NCBI GenBank assembly: GCA_015654475.1
Contig: JAATGV010000042.1
Location: 1-64,000 of the forward strand
Reading direction: 5' to 3'
Source of the DNA: Actinomycetales bacterium
GTDB lineage: Bacteria; Actinomycetota; Actinomycetes; Actinomycetales; Microbacteriaceae
Length of the DNA: 64,000 bases
A model generated the notes under the pieces. It made no database searches, was not told the origin of the DNA, and saw nothing but the letters and a program-made list of their open reading frames with translations. Below are positions 8,410-17,412 of this stretch, piece by piece (within the stretch, counting starts at the first letter, position 1; each line of letters begins with the position of its first letter). The position numbers and the translations under genes are program-made.

Positions 8410-9386
8410 GCCCGCGCTCCGCCTGCTGGCGCCGTCATAGACGCCAGCCTTTCAATGACAAGGTCGCGCAGGCTTTGCGGCGACTCGACCACGACCTCCG
8501 GCCCGTAGGAGCACAACTCGTCCGCGAACAGTGCGGAATCGATGTAGTGGATGCGGAGAAGCGACTCACCTGGATTCTCGGATCTACGGGAGAGTCGGAT
8601 CTCCGCCTCGGAGCGCGGATCAACCCGGATCTCTGCGATATTGCGTGCAAACAGTTCGTCGAGGTCACTGATCACTGCGGCCTCGGAAGCCGCCTCCGGC
8701 ACATCGTGCACACGATTATTGGTTTCGACAACTGACCCGATAATCCTGCTGACAAGATAGGTCCTGAATACTTGCGACTGCAAATTCCAGGCGTACAGGT
8801 GCCACCGATCGTGATGAAGAAAGACGTGAATGGGCAGCACCTCACGAATAATCGGGTTGTCGTATCCCGAGGCAAGATACTGAAATCTGACAGGCTTCTG
8901 TTCGGTGGCGGCGACCGCCAATGCCTCGACGTTCGGTTCATTCACGACAAACCGGATAGGTGTCTGCCCGCTGCTTCGCGACACGTCAACACCAAGACCT
9001 CGCAGCTTAGTCAGTGCGAATTGTGCTGGGGCGGTGAGGGAGCCTCGTTGCCATACCGCCGTGGCGAGCGCGATGAGACGCAATTCGTCGGGAGTGAACT
9101 CGAGGCCTTCCGGCAGCTCATACTCTTCTTGGGCAATACGGTAGCGCTGCGATTGGTTATCGCTCAGAGCGGGATCGTCGTGCACATCGATGGCGATCCC
9201 AAAGCTGCGGAGAAACTTCTTGTCCCGTTCGAATAGGCGCTCGATAGCGATCGTATCCGAGGGATCGTAGACCTCGGCAAAACCCCGCACCGACGAAAAG
9301 ATCTCGGACTTTGTCAGCCCATGGCGCGTCGCCATCAGGGCGACAACGAGATTGAAGAGCCTCTCTTCTGATCTGGTTGCGGCCAT
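8406..9386 (-). CDS. pafB: PafB, WYL-domain transcriptional regulator
   Basis: PafB is the partner of PafC; the heterodimer activates DNA repair genes in mycobacteria. The 326-residue product begins with a helix-turn-helix region (about 5-75; ERLFNLVVALMATRHGLTKSEIF), followed by a WYL domain with HLYAWNLQSQVFRTYLVSRI (about 195-215) and a C-terminal extension. It shares low but clear architecture with the next gene, as expected for the tandem pair. It is the first gene of the minus-strand operon that runs to ppm. The upstream neighbour on the same strand is the FKBP lipoprotein gene, ending elsewhere, so a promoter in 9387-9420 is possible but I see no strong one. Confidence 0.9.
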   Translation of the reverse strand: MAATRSEERLFNLVVALMATRHGLTKSEIFSSVRGFAEVYDPSDTIAIERLFERDKKFLRSFGIAIDVHDDPALSDNQSQRYRIAQEEYELPEGLEFTPDELRLIALATAVWQRGSLTAPAQFALTKLRGLGVDVSRSSGQTPIRFVVNEPNVEALAVAATEQKPVRFQYLASGYDNPIIREVLPIHVFLHHDRWHLYAWNLQSQVFRTYLVSRIIGSVVETNNRVHDVPEAASEAAVISDLDELFARNIAEIRVDPRSEAEIRLSRRSENPGESLLRIHYIDSALFADELCSYGPEVVVESPQSLRDLVIERLASMTAPAGGARA

Positions 9387-9420
9387 GCTGCAATGCTAGC
9401 CGCAACCAGCCGTTCGAAGG

Positions 9421-10407
9421 CTAACCGACGCTCAAGATGTCAACCACGAACACCAGTGTCGACGATGCCGGAATGCTTCCCTGCGCCGTGTCGCCGTAGC
9501 CATCCTTTGGCGGCACGATGACGATCACCTGCGAGCCGACGGTCTGACCTTCGACCGCCTTCCAGAATCCGGGGATGATTCCCGAGCTCGACGCCGAAAG
9601 AAGCTGTCCTGTCCCCCACGACGAGTCGAACTGAGTGCCATCGCTCCACAACCATCCCGAGTACTGCACGATTGCCGTGTCCGTTGCACCAACGGTTGCT
9701 CCATCGCCCTTCTTCAGCACGCCGATCGTTGTCTCCGTTGGGGCATCGCCCTTAGGCGTGCTAATTCCCGGTTGACCGTCGGTGGCAAGAGTCACTGTGG
9801 GGAAAATATCAGAGACCGATTGAGAGGATCCCGTCGCGCGTGCATCGGATCCCCCCAGAACATCCAACACAAGGACCATGCTCGCCGTGGTGTCCAGGCT
9901 GAGTCCGGATGCTGCACTCGCGTTGTCAGCCATGCCCATCACGATGGCAAATCGGTCGCCGACGTTGCCACAAGCGAGTGCCTCGGAAAGGCCTGGCCAC
10001 GATGTCGTCCAGCCAGACGGCTGCAAGACGACTGGAGTCGTCGAGTTGCTATCGCTGGAGGGGAACCCGTACACACCCGATGCGGTGGTTGAGGAGCCGG
10101 AGAAGAGGCTGAATGCGACGCTCCACGCGGAATCGCTGTCGAGTTGCTCGCCGTCACCCTGGATCAGCGTTGACACCTGGGTGGTCTCAGAAACCATTGG
10201 AGTGGGGAACGTCACGTCCTCAGGTGTCGCTCCAAAGCTTCCCGACGCCTTCACCGAGTCCGACAACTGCCCGGACGTGGCACACGAGGCAGATGTGTTT
10301 ACTGCCTTCGACGAATCACTGGACGACTCGGAGCCAGCACAGCCGGTGAGGCCCAGTGCGAGGACGACGCTCGCGGAAACAAGAGTAAGACTGCGGGAAA
10401 GATTCAC
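9421..10407 (-). CDS. FKBP-type peptidyl-prolyl isomerase lipoprotein
   Basis: This is a secreted lipoprotein: the signal peptide ends in a lipobox LTGC (cysteine at about 23), followed by a serine-rich linker. The C-terminal 100 residues are an FKBP domain (VQYSGWLWSDGTQFDSSW, IIPGFWKAVEGQTVGSQ, PPKDGYGD, STLVFVVDIL), which catalyses proline cis-trans isomerisation. Residues about 70-190 look like a second, degenerate FKBP domain (QGDGEQL, WPGLSEALACGNVGDR, MVLVLDVLG). The start is a GTG with AAGG 6 bases upstream. It occupies the place between trmI and pafB where proteasome genes stand in mycobacteria. Confidence 0.88.
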   Translation of the reverse strand: MNLSRSLTLVSASVVLALGLTGCAGSESSSDSSKAVNTSASCATSGQLSDSVKASGSFGATPEDVTFPTPMVSETTQVSTLIQGDGEQLDSDSAWSVAFSLFSGSSTTASGVYGFPSSDSNSTTPVVLQPSGWTTSWPGLSEALACGNVGDRFAIVMGMADNASAASGLSLDTTASMVLVLDVLGGSDARATGSSQSVSDIFPTVTLATDGQPGISTPKGDAPTETTIGVLKKGDGATVGATDTAIVQYSGWLWSDGTQFDSSWGTGQLLSASSSGIIPGFWKAVEGQTVGSQVIVIVPPKDGYGDTAQGSIPASSTLVFVVDILSVG

Positions 10408-10466
10408 GTTATACCTTAACGTTTGAATTGGACACGATATTCGGACGAAGCATCATCGAGGTTAGC

Positions 10467-11441
10467 TCATTCACCTTGGCCTTCGGGACGAACCACCTGT
10501 GCCGCAGCCCTTCTAGCGGCTTTCCTCAGCCGTTTGTCGCTTGGCACACGCTCGCCCACTGCCCCGGGAGTCCATGCTTCGATGTCCGCATCCTCGAACC
10601 CACCCTTGGCCGGTCGACGCCGAAGCTCTGGCAATTTCGTGCCGGCAGCAAGCAGACGGGCCTGAACCAGAAATCCTGTATGTGCCACCATCCGGTGGTC
10701 TGGACGCACTGCGAGTCCCTCGACGTGCCAGCCCCTCACCAAAGTCTCCGATGCCTGTGGATCGGTGAACCTGCCCGTGTCGCGAAGCGCCTCCGCGACA
10801 CGAGACAGCTGCGGCACCGTGGCGACGTAGCACACCACCAATCCTCCCGGCACGAGCGCATCGATCACGGCGTCCACACACTCCCACGGCGCGAGCATGT
10901 CAAGCACAACACGATCCACCGAGCCCGGCTCGACCACTCCACCCAGTTCGTCCGACAAGTCGCCCACATGCAAATGCCAATTGTCGGGAACCCCGCCGAA
11001 CACGCTGTCGACATTGCCCGTCGCGATGTCAGCGAACTCCTGGCGGCGTTCAAACGAGTGGAGCTCCCCTGTCGGGCCTATCGCGCGCAGCAGCCAAAGG
11101 GTCAGCGCACCAGAACCGACTCCTGCCTCGACAACTCGCGCGCCGGGAAAGATGTCGGCCTGGATAGTGATCTGAGCCGCGTCCTTCGGATAAACGATGG
11201 CCGCGCCCCGTGGCATCGACATGACGATGTCGGCGAGCAAAGGCCGCAGCGCCAAATATTCGTATCCACCCGTCGATCGCACGACCGACCCGTCAGGGGC
11301 ACCGATCAAATCGTCGTGCGATATTGCGCCGTTGTTGGTGTGAAATTGCTTGCCGCTCTCGAGAACAAAGGTATGCAGGCGCCCCTTTGGTCCAGACAGC
11401 TGGACCTTCTCGCCGACCTGAAAATCGCCGCGCCGCGCCAT
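10467..11441 (-). CDS. trmI: tRNA (adenine-58-N1)-methyltransferase TrmI
   Basis: TrmI methylates N1 of adenosine 58 in the T-loop of tRNAs using S-adenosylmethionine. The 324-residue protein has an N-terminal beta domain (about 1-60, GPKGRLHTFVL) and a Rossmann methyltransferase domain with VVEAGVGSGALTLWLL (103-118) as the SAM-binding motif and VDRVVLDMLAPWE (about 175-187). The C-terminal tail is basic (LRRRPAKGG, DKRLRKAARRAA). The ATG overlaps the stop of the upstream HAD gene in ATGA. In mycobacteria this gene sits immediately before the mpa-dop-pup proteasome block, which is missing here. Confidence 0.9.
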   Translation of the reverse strand: MARRGDFQVGEKVQLSGPKGRLHTFVLESGKQFHTNNGAISHDDLIGAPDGSVVRSTGGYEYLALRPLLADIVMSMPRGAAIVYPKDAAQITIQADIFPGARVVEAGVGSGALTLWLLRAIGPTGELHSFERRQEFADIATGNVDSVFGGVPDNWHLHVGDLSDELGGVVEPGSVDRVVLDMLAPWECVDAVIDALVPGGLVVCYVATVPQLSRVAEALRDTGRFTDPQASETLVRGWHVEGLAVRPDHRMVAHTGFLVQARLLAAGTKLPELRRRPAKGGFEDADIEAWTPGAVGERVPSDKRLRKAARRAAAQVVRPEGQGE

Positions 11442-12130
11442 CAGGAACGACCAAGACGTGCAGACAGAATGGGAGCAAGATCAGCTGGTGACTTGTCCTC
11501 GAGCGAGTCCCAGATAGTGATTCCTTCGATGTGGGTGAGATCGTGAAAAAGCGGAACGGCGATGGTCGCCGCGCCGGAGGCTACGGCGGACGTGACACCA
11601 GGAATCGAATCCTCTATCGCAACGCATTGGGAGACGTCGACGCCGAGGCGATTGGCCGCAAGGAGATAGGGCTCGGGGTCCGGCTTGCCTCGTCGCACAT
11701 CATCCCCGGAGACGATCGTCGAGAACACCTCGAACCCAAGCAGCGACGCCGCCTTATGCGCAAAATCGTTGGCATTGAGCGAGTACGACATCGTGACGAG
11801 AGCGATCGGCACCTGCTCTGCGTGCAGCGCGGTCACCAGCTCGCGCGCACCGGGTCGCCAGGGAAGCGTGAGAGCGACTTGTCGTTTGACGGAGTGAGAG
11901 AGCCTATCGATGACCTCTGCGGGAGGAAGCTCTACTCCGGCGTCGATGAGGATCGCCGCGCTGCGATCGAGAGAACTGCCAACCAAGGCCGAAGCGTGTT
12001 CCTCAGTCCATTCGCCGCCGAATTCGTCAACAAGTTCGCGCTCGGCGACGAGCCAGTAGATCTCGCTGTCGATCAGTGTGCCATCCATATCGAACAGCAC
12101 GGCCTTGGGGAGGTTATCAATCACAAACAT
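11441..12130 (-). CDS. HAD-superfamily phosphatase (beta-phosphoglucomutase/PGP-like)
   Basis: The 229-residue product is a HAD hydrolase with the nucleophile motif DMDGTLIDSE (14-23), a helical cap, a second motif VTMS (about 107-110), and the later KPDPEPYL and EDSIPGV motifs. These mark the subfamily that includes phosphoglycolate phosphatases and beta-phosphoglucomutases; the substrate cannot be set. I chose the ATG at 12130, close to the conserved core; an in-frame ATG at 12175 would add 15 unconserved residues. It is coupled to trmI through an ATGA overlap. The intergenic stretch to the PAC2 gene (about 120 bases) must carry both divergent promoters. Confidence 0.85.
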   Translation of the reverse strand: MFVIDNLPKAVLFDMDGTLIDSEIYWLVAERELVDEFGGEWTEEHASALVGSSLDRSAAILIDAGVELPPAEVIDRLSHSVKRQVALTLPWRPGARELVTALHAEQVPIALVTMSYSLNANDFAHKAASLLGFEVFSTIVSGDDVRRGKPDPEPYLLAANRLGVDVSQCVAIEDSIPGVTSAVASGAATIAVPLFHDLTHIEGITIWDSLEDKSPADLAPILSARLGRS

Positions 12131-12253
12131 CAAGTCTACGGAATCGGTGGACGCGGCATACCCCGAGCCATGCACATGTCTTTCACGCCGCCAGTCAACT
12201 ATCCTGGAGGTTCACGCTAACTACACGAAATACTTAAGACGGGACGCACATTG

Positions 12254-13126
12254 ATGGGTGAGCACAGCCCGCTCTCTGGGAATCTTCTTCTTGTTGCCTT
12301 TGAGGGGTGGACGGATGCTGGCAATGCCGCAACTGATGTGCTTCGGTTCGTCAAATCACAGGGAGCGTACACCCAGGCATACTCCGCCGATATCGATCGG
12401 TATCTCGACTACCAGTTCACTAGGCCGAACATCCGCACCGACCGCCATGGAAAGCGGAAAATCGACTACCCGTCCGTCACTCTCTATCGCGAAAAAGAGA
12501 AGCAGGAGCCAATTCGCGAAGGTCGACTCCACCTGCTCGTGGGCGCAGAGCCCGCGAGGCGCTGGAAGCAGTTCACGACAAAGATGTTGGCAGAAATTCA
12601 GCGGCTCGACATCAGTGCGATCGTGTTCCTCGGTGCGCTACTCGCGGATGCTCCGCACACCCGCCCAATCATGGTGCAGGCTGAGAGCGCGAATGAAGAC
12701 CTGCGCCACCGCTTTGATATTGAGCGGTCGACCTATGAGGGGCCAGTCGGTTATCTGACGGTGCTCGCACATGAGGCAGGACAGGCCGGTATCCCGAGCA
12801 TCACGATCTGGGCTTCAGTGCCGCACTACGCACACGGAACGCCGTCTCCCAAGGCCACATCCGCTCTCATCACCAAGATCGAGCAACTCACTGGGGCCGA
12901 GATCGCCCATGGCGAATTGGACCTGCAGGCCGCAATGTGGGAATCCGCTCTCAACGCGCTCGCCGAAGACGATGCTGACATGCGCGGGTATCTCGAACAG
13001 TTGGAGCAGGCCCGCGACACGCAGGACCTTCCATCGGCCAACGGCGAGAGCATCGCTGCCGAAATCGAGAAGTACCTGAGGCGAAAAAACGACGGACACG
13101 GCTCAGACCAGGGCACCTTCGAATAG
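12254..13126 (+). CDS. PAC2 family protein
   Basis: PAC2-family proteins are distantly related to archaeal and eukaryotic proteasome assembly chaperones, but in Actinobacteria the function is not known. The 290-residue product has the family start LLVAFEGWTDAGNAATDV (about 10-28), GAEPARRWKQF, FLGALLADAPHTRP and SITIWASVPHYAH. The C-terminal part (about 205-270) is helical and acidic. An ATG at 12254 follows an in-frame TTG at 12251; both are plausible. It is adjacent to mshC, as in mycobacteria. There is no proteasome in the window, so its presence does not require one. Confidence 0.88.
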   Translation: MGEHSPLSGNLLLVAFEGWTDAGNAATDVLRFVKSQGAYTQAYSADIDRYLDYQFTRPNIRTDRHGKRKIDYPSVTLYREKEKQEPIREGRLHLLVGAEPARRWKQFTTKMLAEIQRLDISAIVFLGALLADAPHTRPIMVQAESANEDLRHRFDIERSTYEGPVGYLTVLAHEAGQAGIPSITIWASVPHYAHGTPSPKATSALITKIEQLTGAEIAHGELDLQAAMWESALNALAEDDADMRGYLEQLEQARDTQDLPSANGESIAAEIEKYLRRKNDGHGSDQGTFE

Positions 13127-13147
13127 CGACTGGCGCGAACGGCCGGT

Positions 13148-14416
13148 TCAGCTCGCGCCTGCATCGAGAAGCGTTACTCCCGTCAGTGCGCTCACGGCGT
13201 CGGCAACGACAAGGACGTCGGTAGGTGCGGCAGCCCAGTCGTCGAGGATGCTCCACGCCGTCACCGTGTCGAGGTCGTTTGCCAGGGCGGCCGCAAAGTC
13301 CTGTGCAACGGCCCTACCTACCCCACTGCCACTCGTTACCTTGTGACGCCCGGCCAGGGCCGCGTCGCGCCAACGCCGCAATCGAACGGACGCTGTGCCA
13401 AGAATGGCATCGTGCCAGTCCCACTCGTCACGGTAATGATGGCTTAACACTGCAAGCCGGATCGCGGCCGGATCGACGCCTCTAATGCGCCAATCGCGAA
13501 TGAACACAAGGTTGCCGAGAGACTTACTCATTTTTTCGCCACCGAGCGATACGAGGCCGACGTGCGAGAAAACCCGGGCCAACGGGCGGCCGTAGATTGC
13601 AGCAGCGTGCTGAGATGAATAGTCGTGATGCGGGTATCTCAGGTCGGAGCCTCCGCCCTGAACGTCGTAGGGCAACTGCTGCGCACCGGCCGCGATCACG
13701 GCGCACTCGACGTGCCACCCCGGCCTTCCGCTCGGCAAGCCGGCTACGTCCCAGGACGGTTCTCCCGGCCGCTGCGAACGCCACAGCAATGAGTCGAGGG
13801 GATGCCTCTTGCCGACGCGTCTGGAGTCTCCCCCATGCTCGTCGAAGGTGTGCTCAGCCGAGGCACCTGCAGGCAACAACGCGCCGAAAGACCAGCTGGG
13901 CGCCGCGCCTGAGGCCGCACGGACATCCAAATAGATATCCGGCTCCGCGTGATCGCTCGGCACAGGATATGCGAGGCCGCAAGAAAGAAGGCCAGCCACT
14001 GCAGCCGAGATCTCGAGGATACGTTCGCTCACTGCGACATAGTCCGTCGGCGGAAAAACACTCAGGTACTGCATGTCCGCACGAAAAAGATCGGTCTGCT
14101 CACGAGCGAGCTCCTGCCAGTTTTGGCCGGTCGCAACGGCCCGCTCGAGCAAAGGGTCGTCGACATCAGTGACGTTTTGCGTGTATCGAACGGTTCGCCC
14201 GCTCGCGTGCATGAGCCGAATCAGCAAGTCGTACGTCAGGTATGTGGACGCATGCCCCAGATGAGTCGCATCGTAAGGCGTGATGCCACACACATAGAGT
14301 GAAAACGTTGCAGACTCGGATGCGTGGGTCAGACCCCCTGTCAGCGAGTCTGAAATCATGACCGGAGGGACGAGGACTGGCATCGGACGAATGCCTGGCA
14401 CCGGCCAAGACTCCAT
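13148..14416 (-). CDS. mshC: L-cysteine:1D-myo-inositol 2-amino-2-deoxy-alpha-D-glucopyranoside ligase MshC
   Basis: MshC joins cysteine to GlcN-inositol with ATP, the third step of mycothiol synthesis. The 422-residue protein is a cysteinyl-tRNA synthetase homologue without the anticodon domain. Visible features: YVCGITPYDATHLGH with the HIGH-like motif (52-56), C43, C238 (GWHVEC) and H263 as likely zinc ligands, and KMSKS (295-299). I chose the ATG at 14416, which gives the family N terminus MESWPVPG; the frame extends to 14452. It converges with the PAC2 gene (21 bases between stops) and follows uppP. It implies the organism uses mycothiol; OsmC and the sirtuin nearby are unrelated to that pathway. 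Confidence 0.92.
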   Translation of the reverse strand: MESWPVPGIRPMPVLVPPVMISDSLTGGLTHASESATFSLYVCGITPYDATHLGHASTYLTYDLLIRLMHASGRTVRYTQNVTDVDDPLLERAVATGQNWQELAREQTDLFRADMQYLSVFPPTDYVAVSERILEISAAVAGLLSCGLAYPVPSDHAEPDIYLDVRAASGAAPSWSFGALLPAGASAEHTFDEHGGDSRRVGKRHPLDSLLWRSQRPGEPSWDVAGLPSGRPGWHVECAVIAAGAQQLPYDVQGGGSDLRYPHHDYSSQHAAAIYGRPLARVFSHVGLVSLGGEKMSKSLGNLVFIRDWRIRGVDPAAIRLAVLSHHYRDEWDWHDAILGTASVRLRRWRDAALAGRHKVTSGSGVGRAVAQDFAAALANDLDTVTAWSILDDWAAAPTDVLVVADAVSALTGVTLLDAGAS

Positions 14417-14461
14417 ACGCTCCTCCATTTCGTGCGACGGGTAAACTGCCATGACGCGCGA

Positions 14462-15313
14462 TTACGCGACCGCGACCGCGATCTGCCAGATCAATAACAC
14501 ACAGCCGAGTGCGATCCGGTAGATGACGAATGGGGCGAAGCTGCCACGGTTCAGGTAGTTCATCAGCCAGCGAATCACGAATAATCCGACGCCGAACGCG
14601 ACCACGGCCGCCAGTGCGGTCTCGCCGAGCGAGAACACCTCCGGCAGGCAACCGGCGTCCCCCGGAGCGCACGGATGCTGGAGCACCTTATACAGCTCGT
14701 AGCCGCCGCTGCCAACAACGGCGGGGATCGCCAGCAGGAATGCATAACGCGTCGCGGCGGACCGCCGGTACCCGAGAAACAAGCCCATGCTGATGGTGCC
14801 TCCCGATCGAGAAACGCCAGGGATGAGCGCCAACGCCTGAGCGAGCCCATACAACACGCCATGAGTGAAGGTCAGGTCGGACAACTTTTTCGTGCGCGAG
14901 CCGATCATGTCGGCATAGCCGAGGATGAGACCGAAGAAGATCAGCGAGCCTGCGACGATCCACATGCTTCGCAAATGAGTCTCGATCGTGCTTTGAAAGA
15001 TCACCCCGAGAATCACGATGGGTAGCGACCCGATGATAATCAGCCAACCCATCCGGGCGTCGGGATCATTACGCGGTACGCGGCCGAAAAGCGAGCCCCA
15101 CCATGACACGATGATGCGCAAGATGTCTTTGAAGAAGTAGAGGACAACAGCGGCCTCAGTACCGAGCTGGATGATCGCAGTGAACCGCGCGCCAGGGTCA
15201 TCGCCCGAGCCGAGGAGCGCTCCGACGATCCGCACATGTGCGCTTGAGGAGACAGGGAGAAACTCGGTGAGCCCCTGGACGACTCCGAGGACGAGCGCGA
15301 TGAGTGTCGACAC
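14462..15313 (-). CDS. uppP: Undecaprenyl-diphosphatase UppP (BacA)
   Basis: UppP dephosphorylates undecaprenyl pyrophosphate at the membrane and so recycles the lipid carrier of cell wall synthesis; overproduction gives bacitracin resistance. The 283-residue protein has about eight hydrophobic segments and both catalytic signatures: [15 protein letters not shown] (about 14-28) with the catalytic glutamate, and [14 protein letters not shown] (about 165-178) with the catalytic serine/arginine region. It precedes mshC on the same strand with a spacing of 45 bases, the same order as in mycobacteria. Confidence 0.95.
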   Translation of the reverse strand: MSTLIALVLGVVQGLTEFLPVSSSAHVRIVGALLGSGDDPGARFTAIIQLGTEAAVVLYFFKDILRIIVSWWGSLFGRVPRNDPDARMGWLIIIGSLPIVILGVIFQSTIETHLRSMWIVAGSLIFFGLILGYADMIGSRTKKLSDLTFTHGVLYGLAQALALIPGVSRSGGTISMGLFLGYRRSAATRYAFLLAIPAVVGSGGYELYKVLQHPCAPGDAGCLPEVFSLGETALAAVVAFGVGLFVIRWLMNYLNRGSFAPFVIYRIALGCVLLIWQIAVAVA

Positions 15314-15364
15314 CGTTTTTTACCCTTCCGTAGCTACTTCGAATCAAGATCCCAGAATCAGGCA

Positions 15365-16669
15365 TCAATAGGTCAGCAAGAGATCGGATATCACCTTCTG
15401 GCCAAACTCTAATGACTCTAGGGGCACACGCTCGTCAACGCCGTGGAACATCCCGGGAAAATCGAAACTGTCGGGAACGCGGAGCGGAACAAAGCCGAAC
15501 CCCCGGATCCCGAGCCGCTGCAACGCCTTGTTGTCCGTGCCCGCGCTGAGCAGATACGGCAGGCAGACAGACCCCGGATCGTGTCGCGCAAGCACTCCCG
15601 CGATTGCGTCGACCAGGTCGCCGTCGAACGTCGTCTCGAACCCGATGTCGTCGACGTCAACCGACACCTCGATGTCGGGGCCGAGAAGTTCTCGAATCGA
15701 CGCCAGGACATCGACATTCTGACCAGGCAGTGGCCGGACATCGATCAACGCCGTCGCGGACTGCGGCACAACGTTGTGCTTGTAACCCGCATCGAGCACA
15801 GTGGGGTTGACCGTTGTCTGCAGACTCGCATTCACGAACCGCGCGGCGAATCCCGTCCGGTCCCCGATGACGTGCGGATCCTCCGCCGGATCGCTGCCAG
15901 TCAGCCGTGCGACCTCATCCAAGAGCAGCCTCGTGGTCGGGGTGAGCTCGACCGGCCACTCCACGTCGCCAAGGCTCACCAGGGCACGCGCAAGCTTGAC
16001 GATCGCGTTGTCGTGGTTCACGTGCGAACCGTGACCAGCGCGCCCCTGCGCTGTGAGACGCAACCACATCAGCCCCTTCTCCCCCGTCTGGATCATGTAT
16101 GCCCGTTTGCCCGACAATGTGACCGAGTACCCGCCTACCTCACTTAGTGCCTGTTGCACGCCATCGAACAGGTCAGGTCGTTCGGTCACCACGTGGTGTG
16201 ACCCGCGCACGCCGCCAGCTTCCTCGTCAGCAAAGAACGCGAGCACGATCGTCCGCCGAGGACGAGCCCCACGTTCGATTGCGTCTTCCACGGTGGCGAG
16301 CACCATCGCATCCATATCCTTCATATCGACCGCGCCCCGGCCCCACACACATCCATCGGATATCACGCCCGCGAACGGATCGACGCTCCACTCCTCTGCC
16401 TTGGCAGGAACCACATCCAAGTGTCCGTGCACAAGTAAAGGCGGCAGTGATTGGTCAGTCCCTTCCCACCTGGCGATTACCGACGGCCTGTCTGGTTCGC
16501 CGGCGGCAGTATGAGTCACAATCGTCGGCTCGAGGCCAATTCTCTCGAGAAATGCCACCACGTATTCCGCAGCCTCCGACTCGCCCGTCGCGCGACCGTT
16601 GCCGAAATTGGAGGTATCGAATCGAATCAGGTCTGCAAGAATTTCTACGGTTCTTGTGGTGGCATTCAT
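15365..16669 (-). CDS. M20 family metallopeptidase (ArgE/DapE/CPG2-like)
   Basis: The 434-residue product is a dinuclear zinc amidohydrolase/peptidase of family M20. The zinc and catalytic motifs are visible: LLVHGHLDVVPA (about 77-88), GRGAVDMKDMDAM (about 110-122) and FFADEEAGGVRGSH (about 144-157); the C-terminal histidine is probably in GMFHGVDERVP. The middle part is the dimerisation lid domain. The substrate (dipeptide, acyl amino acid or succinyl-diaminopimelate) cannot be told from sequence. It precedes uppP on the same strand (51 bases). An ATG at 16667-16669 starts right at the conserved part. Confidence 0.9.
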   Translation of the reverse strand: MNATTRTVEILADLIRFDTSNFGNGRATGESEAAEYVVAFLERIGLEPTIVTHTAAGEPDRPSVIARWEGTDQSLPPLLVHGHLDVVPAKAEEWSVDPFAGVISDGCVWGRGAVDMKDMDAMVLATVEDAIERGARPRRTIVLAFFADEEAGGVRGSHHVVTERPDLFDGVQQALSEVGGYSVTLSGKRAYMIQTGEKGLMWLRLTAQGRAGHGSHVNHDNAIVKLARALVSLGDVEWPVELTPTTRLLLDEVARLTGSDPAEDPHVIGDRTGFAARFVNASLQTTVNPTVLDAGYKHNVVPQSATALIDVRPLPGQNVDVLASIRELLGPDIEVSVDVDDIGFETTFDGDLVDAIAGVLARHDPGSVCLPYLLSAGTDNKALQRLGIRGFGFVPLRVPDSFDFPGMFHGVDERVPLESLEFGQKVISDLLLTY

Positions 16670-16770
16670 AGCTCAAGGCTACCTGCGTTCGTACGGAGGT
16701 AGCAGGTCGGGTCGATTACGAGTGCGCATTCATGATAAAGTCGTGCGGTTGGTGTTCAACACCGCACTCG

Positions 16771-16856
16771 GCCCGGGTGGCGGAAATGGCAGACGCGCTA
16801 GCTTGAGGTGCTAGTCCACTATTACGTGGGTAGGGGTTCAAGTCCCCTTTCGGGCA
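16771..16856 (+). tRNA. tRNA-Leu (anticodon GAG)
   Basis: The 86-base sequence folds as a class II tRNA. The acceptor arms GCCCGGG and TTCGGGC pair with two G-U pairs at the inner end; the anticodon stem CTAGC/GCTAG encloses the loop TTGAGGT with anticodon GAG; the T-arm AGGGG/CCCCT encloses TTCAAGT. The long variable arm fits leucine. The discriminator is A at 16856. The 3' CCA is not encoded. A palindrome (16751-16763) lies in the 30 bases before the gene. Confidence 0.97.
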
Positions 16857-16861
16857 CAACT

Positions 16862-16898
16862 GGTCTAGGCCTCCCTGTGAGGCCTAGACCTTTTTCTT
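16862..16898 (+). terminator. Intrinsic terminator of tRNA-Leu
   Basis: A perfect 12-base-pair stem (GGTCTAGGCCTC at 16862-16873 and its complement at 16879-16890) with a 5-base loop is followed at once by TTTTTCTTT. It stands 6 bases after the tRNA and is a classic intrinsic terminator on the plus strand. Confidence 0.95.
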
Positions 16899-16947
16899 TG
16901 CCGGTGGTTTTTCTCTACCGGCCTACGCCGCTGTTCGGTGGCACGAC

Positions 16948-17412
16948 TCAGGCGGCGGTCACCTCCGGCTCGTGCTCAATCGGGAACGACACCGAGCGCG
17001 ATATGAAACAGAGCGACGGCACCTGGTCGTGAAGCTCCTCGGCACGACGGATGTTTGCGCCGTCTGCGACCACCACTCGCGGATGGAGTGTCGCAAGCGT
17101 GATTTCTCCACTTCCATCTGGATGAGTGACCAGCGTCGCGTGTGCTTTGTCCGAATATGCCGTCACGACGATGCCTGCCACGGATGCGAGGTGCAGGTAC
17201 GTCAGCATGTGACATTCGGAGACAGCGGCAAGCAGCAGCAGTTCAGGGTTATGCCTAGTCGCGTCGCCGTGGAAGTGCCGGTCAGAAGAGCCAAGAATAG
17301 TGGGCAGCCCTGCCACGTCGATTGAGTGCGAACGCGAATACGAACGGTAGCCCGACGTCCCGTCACCGAGATTTCCGGTCCACCTTACATCGAGATCGAA
17401 TTCGTGCTGCAC
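16948..17412 (-). CDS. OsmC family protein
   Basis: OsmC/Ohr proteins are thiol peroxidases that reduce organic hydroperoxides through a pair of cysteines. The 154-residue product has the family core: VRWTGNLGDGTSGYRSYSR, NPELLLLAAVSECHMLTYL (first cysteine) and a later cysteine in VPSLCFISRSV. This YxxC/OsmC type is usually the osmotically induced or uncharacterised subfamily, not Ohr. I chose a GTG at 17410-17412, which gives the start MQHEFDLDVRW; the frame extends to an ATG at 17454. It is divergent from the SGNH gene with 142 bases between them, and faces the tRNA-Leu terminator. Confidence 0.88.
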   Translation of the reverse strand: MQHEFDLDVRWTGNLGDGTSGYRSYSRSHSIDVAGLPTILGSSDRHFHGDATRHNPELLLLAAVSECHMLTYLHLASVAGIVVTAYSDKAHATLVTHPDGSGEITLATLHPRVVVADGANIRRAEELHDQVPSLCFISRSVSFPIEHEPEVTAA

